DNA of 63,329 nt from Chara braunii (lineage: Eukaryota > Streptophyta > Charophyceae > Charales > Characeae): assembly GCA_003427395.1 (NCBI GenBank), contig BFEA01000700.1, positions 233,989 through 297,317 on the forward strand, written 5' to 3'. Below are positions 11,301 through 20,664 of this stretch, in pieces. Numbering within the stretch: position 1 is the first letter of the stretch; each line of letters opens with the position of its first letter. The position numbers were made by a program, and so were the translations under genes. The notes under the pieces are model-generated. The model was not told the origin of the DNA, made no database searches, and worked only from the letters and a program-made list of their open reading frames with translations.

Positions 11301-11397
11301 TTCTGAGGCTGACATTGATTGGACATCGGCAAGGCAATACTTTTGGACTTCGCTATTACGATCTTGGTCTTCCCCCTCGCCTCCATCTTCGTCTCTC

Positions 11398-11526
11398 CTC
11401 TCCCCCCCATCTCTCGTCTATGGTATCTCCCCATGTGTGTGTGTGTGCAAAGGAAGGACCTTTCCCCCCATCTCTCGTCTATGGTATCTCCCCATGTGTG
11501 TGTGTGTGCAAAGGAGGGACCTTTCT
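11398..11526 (+). repeat. Tandem duplication, unit about 65 bp, two copies
   Basis: The unit CCCCCCATCTCTCGTCTATG through a TGTGTG run to GGACCTTTC occurs twice with almost no divergence. Positions 11527-11870 show nothing recognisable. Confidence 0.8.
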
Positions 11527-11877
11527 TCCATGAGTGTGGTCCCTCCTCCTCTTTCACATGTGTGACGAGTGATGGGTGTCCCGTCAATCCCGGTCAGGTC
11601 AGGACTTATCTCAGAGTCTTCCACTGCGCTAATTTGTGCCATTTCGTATGTATCAGGGTGTACATTGCCTGTTGATGTTTCACTAACATTGCATTGTCCA
11701 TTCAGTCCTTTTCATCACATTGCGGATCCTTGGCTGTACGTACATTGCCCATCACCTAATCAGGCCCTGGGAAACCAGGCCGGGCTGTTTGGTCTCAAAC
11801 CATAAGGAATTGCCGAGTCAGTACGAGTACAGTTCTGTACTGCTGACTGATTCAAGAGATCTGGATTTCACCCACCC

Positions 11878-11975
11878 CATGCGGCTGAATGGTACACAGT
11901 GCTACACACATGATAGTATTGATAAACGGACCAGGGGTTCGAAGCCTGATTGAATAAGATGACTGCACGTAAAAA
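11878..11975 (+). mobile_element. tRNA-derived SINE, family 2
   Basis: GGCTGAATGGTACAC followed by TTGATAAACGGACC and GGGGTTCGAAGCCTGAT matches the heads at 28724 (plus) and 36500 (minus). The GGTTCGAA core is a B-box. Confidence 0.6.
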
Positions 11976-12032
11976 GAAGAACAAAAGAACAGACCTTGAA
12001 ATCAACCACCAGGGTTGATCATCATCTTGGGT

Positions 12033-12038
12033 GGTGGG

Positions 12039-12080
<42 letters not shown>
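12033..12080. repeat. (TC)n microsatellite
   Basis: This is a perfect TC dinucleotide run of about 48 bp. Confidence 0.95.
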
Positions 12081-12083
<3 letters not shown>

Positions 12084-12127
12084 GCCTTGGCCAAATCGGC
12101 CAAGGTTACGGGAGAAGCCCTGCTGAA

Positions 12128-12262
12128 GACAATCTGTGTCATTATGAACCAAGCATACAGGAAGACACCAGGGCTTCGAACCCGCGACCCATACCAACAG
12201 ATAGTTGGTAATCGAGTGAAGAGACACTGCGTCGTGACACAGGTACCCACAGGCAGTAACTT
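12128..12262 (-). mobile_element. tRNA-like SINE remnant
   Basis: On the minus strand CGCGGGTTCGAAGCCC gives a B-box match downstream of a possible A box. The cloverleaf does not close. Assignment to a SINE rests on this head alone. Confidence 0.35.
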
Positions 12263-12495
12263 CCATGTGTCGGAAAAACCTGGACACATCTGAAACAAAA
12301 ACGGGTTGGGCCCGGATTGATAACTGCGAGAGAACAACATACGGCCGAGTTGTGTTGTGTTTTATTTTATTTTGTTTCCTATTCGGGATATAGGCTGCGT
12401 ACGGCTTCGCTGCTTCTGATACCCGCCACTGCGCGTGGCAGTCTGCGAGAAAACGGACTGTGCAGCTATAGTTAGTCTTTGTGCCTCTGTTCCCC

Positions 12496-12600
12496 TAGGC
12501 AAGAGTACATTCGCATTGGATTTTTCAATAATAATTCTTATATTTTTTGTGCCTTCATCTCCCGTAGGCAAGAGTTCGTTCGCATCGGATTTTTCATCAT
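12496..12600 (+). repeat. Short direct repeat, two copies
   Basis: TAGGCAAGAGTxC followed by ATTCGCATxGGATTTTTCA occurs at 12497 and 12566. The rest of 12263-13008 shows nothing recognisable. Confidence 0.6.
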
Positions 12601-13005
12601 TTATGTTTATTTTGTTAGAGGTTTGTCATCCGGAGGTAGCACGTGGCACTACACCCAGCATGCAAGTTAGGAAACACATAGGCACAAGTAACGGATATAA
12701 GCATGAGAGGCAAGGCTAAAGGCCTCTTTTTCGACTACAACGCTCATAGCAGTGTACCTACCTGACGAGTCCGTGCAGACGGATGAAACCAGTAGTAGGA
12801 TCTGCATTGTCGAGTTTTTGGGAAGATGGTGGCTACGGTGACACGGGAAGCAGATACATGTTCTATGTGGTTCGTTATGTTTTGCTTTGAAGGTTGAACT
12901 TGCTTTTGCTTGTTTGTTCAAAACTTGGGATGCTCGGATCTAACCGAGCATGTGTCTAACTTCGTGCGTTGCTGTACCCTTCCCTACAGGCAGTTGCCGC
13001 AGTCT

Positions 13006-13006
13006 G

Positions 13007-13057
<51 letters not shown>

Positions 13058-13082
13058 CCTCCCCCCTCTCTCTCTCTCTCTC
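13006..13082. repeat. (TC)n microsatellite
   Basis: TC repeats run for about 77 bp with one CCTCCCTCCCCCC interruption. Confidence 0.95.
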
Positions 13083-13255
13083 ATCTTGTCAGTGCTATTC
13101 AGTTTCACTTCAGTTCCATTCCAGTTCCACTTCAGCTCACTTTGTGATATGCACCCTTTCTTTACTTGGTCGGTATGTTGTGGTCCTTTGTTAAGTCTGC
13201 TTGGATGTTTGTATTGGGGCAAACACATCTTTCACAAAAGGAAGGAAGGGGGTGA

Positions 13256-13690
13256 TTATTTAGTTTGGATGAGATGCAACCTTTGGGTTGGGCGGGGGAG
13301 TAAGGAAGAGGGGGGAGAGGGGCATGGGAGGGAGGGGAGGGGGTGCCCAGGACTAGGTACAGAAGTGACGAACCCTTTAGTAGGTGTGTCCTTAGCTATC
13401 CAGTTCACACTGTCCATGGCCGCCAACAGGCAATCCTTCTGTTGTTGATGGGTACCATCTTGAGGAGTGCCCATCCCTTCTGTTTCATCAGCTTCCACCG
13501 TGGGATCTGCTTCGGCATTGGATTCTCTGGACATATGCCATAATCCCGATTTCTGAGTTGATAGCTGGGATCTCTGGCCACCCCTGTACTCTAAGGACCC
13601 TCCTGCATCAGCCACATCCAACACCAAGCATTCAGCAATGAGTCTAGAATCCTTGTCCAGACCCAACCAAGTTGGGGCTGTTCCTCCCAT
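13256..13690 (-). other. Unassigned open frame, 144 codons
   Basis: This methionine-started frame is open but has no motif I recognise. It lies antisense and upstream of a LINE 3' remnant, so it may be chance coding across transposon-derived DNA. No splice signals or start context argue for a gene. Confidence 0.2.
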
Positions 13691-13769
13691 AGGAACACTG
13701 GCTCAGCAGACGACGATGACATAACTGAGCTACAGAAGGGTTTCAAAGTTTCGCTTCAATCCTGTAATC

Positions 13770-13895
13770 AAGTTGAGTTGCAGATCAAACAATGCAGTCC
13801 CTCGGGTCTCCCAGCCATTATGGGGAGAAGCGTTTTTGAGCGAGTTGTAATCTGTATTTCTGACTTGCCAGTGGAATAGGAACCGGACTGACGAT
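13770..13895 (+). mobile_element. LINE 3'-end remnant
   Basis: CTGACTTGCCAGTGG and GGAATAGGAACCGGACTGA match the LINE 3' ends at 2.05 kb (minus) and 10.03 kb (plus). It stops short of the terminal segment and runs into a G/A homopolymer beside the assembly gap. Confidence 0.75.
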
Positions 13896-13947
13896 ATGAC
13901 ATGATTATGCAGGGGGGGGGGAAAAAAAAAAAAAAAAAAAAAGGGAA

Positions 13948-14631
13948 NNNNNNNNNNNNNNNNNNNNNNNNNNNNNNNNNNNNNNNNNNNNNNNNNNNNN
14001 NNNNNNNNNNNNNNNNNNNNNNNNNNNNNNNNNNNNNNNNNNNNNNNNNNNNNNNNNNNNNNNNNNNNNNNNNNNNNNNNNNNNNNNNNNNNNNNNNNNN
14101 NNNNNNNNNNNNNNNNNNNNNNNNNNNNNNNNNNNNNNNNNNNNNNNNNNNNNNNNNNNNNNNNNNNNNNNNNNNNNNNNNNNNNNNNNNNNNNNNNNNN
14201 NNNNNNNNNNNNNNNNNNNNNNNNNNNNNNNNNNNNNNNNNNNNNNNNNNNNNNNNNNNNNNNNNNNNNNNNNNNNNNNNNNNNNNNNNNNNNNNNNNNN
14301 NNNNNNNNNNNNNNNNNNNNNNNNNNNNNNNNNNNNNNNNNNNNNNNNNNNNNNNNNNNNNNNNNNNNNNNNNNNNNNNNNNNNNNNNNNNNNNNNNNNN
14401 NNNNNNNNNNNNNNNNNNNNNNNNNNNNNNNNNNNNNNNNNNNNNNNNNNNNNNNNNNNNNNNNNNNNNNNNNNNNNNNNNNNNNNNNNNNNNNNNNNNN
14501 NNNNNNNNNNNNNNNNNNNNNNNNNNNNNNNNNNNNNNNNNNNNNNNNNNNNNNNNNNNNNNNNNNNNNNNNNNNNNNNNNNNNNNNNNNNNNNNNNNNN
14601 NNNNNNNNNNNNNNNNNNNNNNNNNNNNNNN
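13948..14631. other. Assembly gap, 684 N
   Basis: The sequence is unknown here. Open frames crossing it are meaningless. Confidence 1.
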
Positions 14632-15026
14632 GTTGTTAGAGACACTCAGAGATTTAAAGGATTCGGAGACGCTTAGAAACAGAGTCCAAAAGACGAATTG
14701 CTTCATAATATTAAATACTTCATGAAACAGCTGGAATTCGACAGGAGAATGTATTCACCGCAAAGCCATTGTGCCCACCAATCAAGCACCCTACTCGCAC
14801 GATCAAAGAGCATATCCAAAGAGATCCACGGATAACAACAGATCAGGAAGAACGACAGGAAATGGACAAGATTGGATAAGATTGGACAAACATGAGGGCA
14901 TATATCAAAGATTTCAGAATGGCACTACTTCAGAAACACCACTCAGATGCCCACAACAGAGGACAGTCTTCCATTGAGGCAAGGGAAATCGAGGTGTGAC
15001 TGCGTATGAGACCAATCCTGGGAGAA
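14632..15026. other. No gene seen
   Basis: Only short frames of A-rich composition occur here. Confidence 0.35.
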
Positions 15027-15032
15027 GGGGAC

Positions 15033-15732
15033 TACCATGGCTACACCGGACCCGGACCCGGACATTTCCGGACATGGAACCGGACCCGTGTCCGGTAGTT
15101 TCCGGACATTTCCGGACCTCCGAACATGGGGGGATCCGGCCGGTCCGGAAGTCTGGACTGGTCCGGAAATCTCCGGACCATTAAAAAAAAAATCTGAAAA
15201 AAAAGTATGTTATGCAGAATAACAATGCAAACCACTTTTGCCTCAGAGTCATGTCAGAATTTCTAACCAAACTTGAGTTAAAAGTCAAAAACTATAAGAA
15301 GCTTAAAAAAAGACTTTAAAAACTAATAAAAGGTAATGAATTATTAATAATTAAAAAATTGGGGTTGTCTAATAAATTACGATAGAGAGAGAGCATGTCC
15401 AGACCCCCCAAAAAAGCATAAACGGGCCTGAAAAACCCCAAACAATTTTGGGGGCTTGGCTCCTCAATGGGGAAGGGTCCTGGACTCCTGGACCGTTTTT
15501 TTTTTTTTTTTTTTTCCTCAAAATTTGCCAGATCCGGACCTTCCAGACCGGACGTCTGAATTCCGGACTGAATCCAGAACGGCCGGACGGCGGTCCGGAC
15601 GTCCGGATCGTAGCCATGGGGACTACCTTCTTCACCTGAATAGGATGCCCGGTGATTTTAGCTGTATTCGGGACAACTTACAGTCCAGATACGGCAATAA
15701 TGATCAGGTGTTCTATTCCGGTGAACATGGTA
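15033..15732. mobile_element. TA-MITE, subtype A, split by a CCGG-rich element
   Basis: TTCTTCACCTGAATAGGATG through GTGAACATGGTA (15628-15732) is a subtype A MITE missing its first bases. The TACC needed to complete its left end lies at 15033-15036, on the far side of the inserted element. Confidence 0.65.
15037..15617. mobile_element. CCGG-rich inverted-repeat element with 10-bp direct repeats
   Basis: The ends read ATGGCTACACCGGAC and, reversed, ATGGCTACGATCCGGAC. GGGGACTACC lies directly outside both ends (15027-15036 and 15618-15627). A 9-11 bp target duplication is typical of Mutator-like elements. Many TCCGGA words pack both ends. The AT-rich middle resembles the middles of elements at 31869, 36821 and 48809, for example GTTATGCAGAATAAC. 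No transposase is present. Confidence 0.65.
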
Positions 15733-16085
15733 GGCCGTAAGAGTCATAGAAAAAGAGGTGAAACAACACTCCCAGAGAACAAGGGCAGAGGGGACAGGGT
15801 AGGAGTGCATGCAGAGGAGAGGAAGACTGGAAATATGATAATAGCCCTCCCATGGCCCCAATTAAAGAAGGGCAAGTTGCAGGATCAGGAACAGCTGAGT
15901 GGAAGGGTGTCTAAGTTATCAAGTTCTCGGAAATAAGGAAACCAGGAACAGATGCTAAGAGCTAAGACTCTACGGTCTTAAAACCACAAGAAAAAAGGGC
16001 AGTTAGAAAAAAAGACTTCAAAAAATTGAAACCCGCAGGACATGATGTTTCGTGTCTGATTGGTCACTCAGATCGTCCTCATCTG
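15733..16085. other. No gene seen
   Basis: This is purine-rich sequence without recognisable coding potential or repeats. Confidence 0.35.
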
Positions 16086-16107
16086 TGACGCTCTCCAACT
16101 GTACACA

Positions 16108-16568
16108 TATACGGGCGCTGCAATGCTCTCTATTGAGTAAGCTTGGGGTCATGTTGCCCACTATCGTGGTAGCAAATCAATATCCTTTTTGTCAGGGTTG
16201 TTTTGGCGCCTACCGCATACGCCTACCAGTCGGGCCGACCCGTAGGCGGTCGGCACACTGCCTAAATTTTTTTATTTTTATGTTTTTTGAACTTTTTTCT
16301 GATGACACATATACGGGCGCTGCAATGCTCTCTATTGAGTAAGCTTGGGGTCATGTTGCACACTATCGTGGTAGCAAATCAATATCCTTTTTGTCAGGGT
16401 TGTTTTGGCGCCTACCGCATACGCCTGTCTCTTATACACATCTAGATGTGTATAAGAGACAGGTTTTGGCGCCTACCGCATACGCCTACCAGTCGGGCCG
16501 ACCCGTAGGCGGTCGGCACACTGCCTAAATTTTTTTATTTTTATGTTTTTTGAACTTTTTTCTGATGA
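16108..16568. repeat. Duplicated segment around a junction adapter
   Basis: The segment starting ACACATATACGGGCGCTGCA occurs at about 16102 and 16307, and the one starting TTTTGGCGCCTACCGCATAC at 16200, 16405 and 16464. An adapter separates the last two. The near identity and the adapter suggest that at least part of this duplication was made during assembly. The TACCAGTCGGGCCGACC / GGTCGGCACACTGCC region has local inverted symmetry. Confidence 0.8.
16426..16463. other. Nextera junction adapter (assembly artefact)
   Basis: This is the same 38-bp palindromic double mosaic end as at 35-72. The sequence on its two sides is a direct repeat. Confidence 0.97.
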
Positions 16569-16618
16569 CATGGTCGTGTGCGGCTTGAGGAGAGCAGCCC
16601 AAATCCGCAATAAATTTT

Positions 16619-16815
16619 TTGGGGGGTGGTAGGGGTTATAGGGGGAGGTATAGGGGGGTTACGGGGGGTTGTAGGGGCAAAAGGGGGGGATACGAGGGTG
16701 TTAGGGGGAGGGATAGGGGGGTTACGGAGGGTTAAGAGTGTTAGGGGCGGTATGGGGGTGTTGAGGGGGGCTATGGGGGTTTGGATGGGGTTATTTGGGG
16801 TTCTGGACATCCCCC
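16619..16815 (+). repeat. G-rich degenerate tandem repeat
   Basis: Units of about 20-25 bp such as GGGGGTTAYGGGGGTGTTAG repeat about eight times, giving strong G/C strand asymmetry. Confidence 0.7.
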
Positions 16816-17286
16816 CCCAAAAAAAACAAAAAAAAAAATCTTTTTTTTTCTTTTTGCAGGGTGCCTACCGTCGGCTGGTCGGCAGCTGACAGCTGATGGG
16901 TCCAGGGCTGCCGACCGTCTACGTGACTACCCTGCTTTTTGTGTCAAAAACAAAAAACAAAGGACAAATAATTGACATAAAATTAATAAATTGAAATAAA
17001 TTGAAATAAACACCAGCCCTGATCTACTGGTGTCTATCTACTGGTGTCTATCTATGAACACCAGAAGGTTAACTGGGAAGTGTGTGTGCACACTTGAAGG
17101 GCAGATTGAACCTAGCAACGGCAGATGTGCAGGAAAGGCTAGGGGAGGAGGACATGTCAAAGAAAAGAAGAGGGGGAGGAAGGCAGAGGAGAACGAGTCC
17201 ATCCCATTGAACGAAACAGAATGGGGAGTAAGTCCAGAACATCAATCTTGAAAGAGCTCTAGAGGGCCAAGCCTGCATATGCTGTA

Positions 17287-17315
17287 ATGATGATGATGAT
17301 GATAATGATGACGAC

Positions 17316-17354
<39 letters not shown>

Positions 17355-17398
17355 GATGATGAGGATGATGAAGATGATGAGGATGAGGATGAGGAAGA
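17287..17398 (+). repeat. (GAT)n microsatellite
   Basis: GATGAT repeats run for about 110 bp with occasional GAC, GAG and GAA variants. Confidence 0.95.
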
Positions 17399-17409
17399 CC
17401 GTAGAACTT

Positions 17410-17512
17410 CCAGAGGTAGAGGAAGAGAACTGGGGGAAAGTGGGAGATGGGGGGGGGAGAGGGTGAGAACTGGGGGAAAGTGGGAGATGGGGGGGGCAGA
17501 GGGTGGGCGGGT
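17410..17512 (+). repeat. Short tandem duplication
   Basis: GAACTGGGGGAAAGTGGGAG followed by ATGGGGGGGG occurs twice, at 17428 and 17467. Positions 17513-18133 may hold noncoding gene sequence; see the finding on the 3' end of exon 12. Confidence 0.75.
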
Positions 17513-18133
17513 GCAAAGTTACAAGCATGAGCTCCTTCAGTGCTTTTGGGTCACATGGCTAGGGGACTGGCAAGCCAAAAACAACAAAGGTGTGGAGGAG
17601 GACGGAACAAAACGTTCTGGAAAGGGGGCAGGATGCCCATGCTTCATTTCGCAGGCAGCTTAAAATGTGTCATGGCCTCTCACGCCGACCAATAAACCTT
17701 GAAGCTTGAAGAACCACTTCCTTCACTGGCAAGGGCACTCCGAAGTGGCTTCCAAATCTGCGATTCTTTTGCCCGCTTTAGCAAAGCCCCGTCATTGACG
17801 GTGTTGGTTGCCCAACTTGGGAACCATGCCACTAGATCAGGCACTCGTAACTGAAATAAAACATCAGGAAAAAAGAAGAAGCTCACAAGGCCACACATCA
17901 ACTTGAACCCAAGAAAAAGAAGAAAGAAAAGAAACAAGAAAAGAAAAGAGAGATTAAAGAGATGAGGGGGTGGAAGATAGACTTTGGGGATCCTTGATCT
18001 CTCCTCTCACGGTTGTCAGGTACCGACTTGAAGCAGCACACAATGAAACAGGTGTGAGCAGTCCCGCCAAAGTTTTTTTGGGCTAAAATGCCTCTAAATG
18101 CATCTACTGGAAGGGGCATTTATTAGACCATAC

Positions 18134-20087
18134 CTGTGCCAGGTGTCGCAGTTGCTAGCTGTGCAAGATGGGAGCGAGGAGGATGTCGACCTGCATGAGA
18201 CTGCTGAAACAGTCCGGATTCTGCTTCTCCGCCGAACAGAGCATCGCTGGTTGGCCTATGAGGTGCGGTTGGTAGTTTCCAGAAGCGAGAACCAATGACA
18301 CCAGGGCCTTCAGGATGCGATTCACGGTGTCCTGATCCTGGCCGACCATGTGTGAGTCCAGCACTAGAAGCACCAATGCTCCCCAGCCTAAGCAAAGGGC
18401 CATGGCCCCCACCGTGAGTCATCCCTAACTGATGATGATAGTGTCGAGTTCCAGCTCCGTGCGACAAGCCCACTCCACCTCCGTCGGCTTGAAGGTGTTG
18501 CTCCTGCATTCCCAGATTTGCCACCATGCCTGCATGAGATTGACCTGGGGGGGAATGCACGCTGGCAAGATGAGGCCGTGGAGGAAGCAGACCCCCACCA
18601 GACTGCATCATTTGCTGCAGCTGCAGATGCATTTGCACGTTCAAGGGCAGTATATTGTGTTGCTGCCGATGAAATGATCCTCCTAATCCACTACCATCCG
18701 AAAGCAGCGATTGCTGCAGTAATGGAGGTACAAAGGGTGGGACCTCGCTGGGGCCATGACCAGGGATCATCAGTGAGCCTCCTCCTGCGCCTCTGCCAAG
18801 ACCTGCTCTTATCATCCCCACCTCATTTGAGGATCGTGCCTGATTGAACGGGCTACCCATTGTCCGCTCTTCTCGGCCAGGAGGATACTCTCCAGGGATT
18901 CCAGGCGATCTAGTTCCTCGAATTCGGAGCATCTCCCTTACAGCCGCCACCCGCTCTGCATCCACATCGTTGATGCCGTTTCCCGCTCCTCCAATTGCAG
19001 AGCCGGGGCCAGAAGGCTCCACCTCTTGATCTTCTGGAAAAAACAGATTTAATGTTGGATCGTCGAACTTCAATCCCATCATCTGATCAAGTTGAGTCAG
19101 ATCTTCATACAAACTCCGGGGAGGAGGAGTGGCGGTAGTCCTCCTGCGGTCACCTTCCGTGTGCTGAAGAGGTGCTGACATGGATTGGCCACTTGCTATC
19201 TTATCCTGTGCAACGCGATCTTGCAGCTGATGGTGCGTTATTGATACAAGTGAAGATCCGGATGGCATTCCTGATCCTTGAAACTGGTGACAATTGTCAT
19301 GTAGTAGTTCCTTCGTCAAATTTTCCATCATCTCAACAGCGCTTCCCGCGCCTGCATCTCGACCAACATCCTCCATGCGACTTGCGAGCTTCATTTTCTC
19401 TCCCTGCTCCTTCTGTGCTCCTGCACACTTGCCATCACCGTGGCAATCGGTTTCACCCTCCTCCTTACTTACCACTGCTTCGTCTGACTCGCCTGCCCGT
19501 GAGCTTCTCAACTGGCCAACTTTTTCTTCACTTGTTGTCGACTCTGAATCGCGAGGGGAAGCGAACTCCAGCTTCCGTTTTGAGACGTAGGCCTCATCGG
19601 GGCAAGTTTTGTTTCCGTCCAAGATGCCCGGTGATGTCGAATCTGAAACAGAGTGGGGCTCCGCGGCATCTGAGTTGGGTGCAGACAGCAAGCTCTGCTG
19701 ACCTGATGACCCTGATACACCTGGTGTTGATGCAGCAGCCAGGTTCTTTCCCTCCCCTTCCTCCATAATCATGGCCGCATGGTGTTTGTTTGACATGAGG
19801 CTCAGCTCTTCCAGTGTCCCAGTTTGCTGGCATGCAATCGACACATTGAACGTCTCCAAATCTTTATCGCAATCCGCAATATCCATGTCAAGATCTTTCT
19901 TCCCTTCCATTGTGAAAAGATGGAAAGAAATCCCATCAACCTTCCAGCTGGAGCCTGGATCGTCCAGCGGCGCCTGAGCAAAGTTACTTACACCATGTAA
20001 AGAATCATTTTCAGCCAGCCACCTTGCAGCACAGCTGACATCTTCTGCTGAGTTTTCTTTGGTGTTCTCTTGACATGTTTTGCTGAC
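18134..20087 (-). CDS. NOT3 exon 12 (linker, 651 codons)
   Basis: The acceptor TGTCTGCAG lies just before 20087 and the donor ACAG|GTATGG just after 18134. The exon starts in phase 0, matching exon 11, and ends one base into a codon. It encodes residues 323-973: an acidic, serine-rich first half, an acidic patch with LYEDLTQLDQMMGLKFDDPT, then a Gly/His/Gln-rich tail. Low-complexity linkers are usual for the middle of NOT3, but this one is long. A perfect donor-like GTAAGT lies inside it at 19991-19986. Whether other small exons fall between exons 11 and 12 cannot be excluded. Confidence 0.82.
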
Positions 20088-20598
20088 CTGCAGACATGAA
20101 TCAGGGCCCCAGCATGGTAAGGAACATTAAGAAGCAAGATTCACCTAACTAGTAACTTCACACTAAAAAAGAAATAAGAATGGCGAAAGCAAGGAGACCG
20201 TGAAGAAAAAACCTGAATGAAGTTGAATCACAAATATGCTGAGCTCTCATGTATCAGCATTGACTCAGCGACAAAGCAAGGAGCAGAATAGACACAGCGA
20301 CAAAGCCCTACCTGTTGTGATTAATGGTTTGCGCGCGTTGTCTATTCTACTCGGAACGTGTGTGATCACAGCGACCCTGTCTCTCCCAGCTCTTGAACGA
20401 CGGATGTGATCACATGCCCTAGCTGCTAGCCGATCACTAGCCTACTGTACTTATCACTGGAGTCCACTGCCACACAGCCCACTGCTGCTCGCACTAAGAA
20501 CCTGTCAAAGAATATACAATGCTGGAGCTCACTTCACGACCTCCACGCATGTCCCTCACCATCCTTCCTCCACTCACGGTCCTTCTCCGTCTCCCAAG

Positions 20599-20664
<66 letters not shown>

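Noticed and set aside
13768-14725. Long open frames across 13.77-14.73 kb on both strands
   Set aside because: They consist mostly of N and reflect the gap. The same holds for 38.77-39.58 kb and 50.67-51.67 kb.
17680-17850. Terminal exon reading LRVPDLVAWFPSWATNT on the minus strand
   Set aside because: It has a good acceptor, but the attractive frame does not match the phase of NOT3 exon 12 and resembles no NOT3 C-terminus.
19908-19910. Methionine at 19908-19910 as the start of a separate 595-residue protein
   Set aside because: The frame stays open 59 codons upstream to a clean acceptor, and its phase fits NOT3 exon 11.
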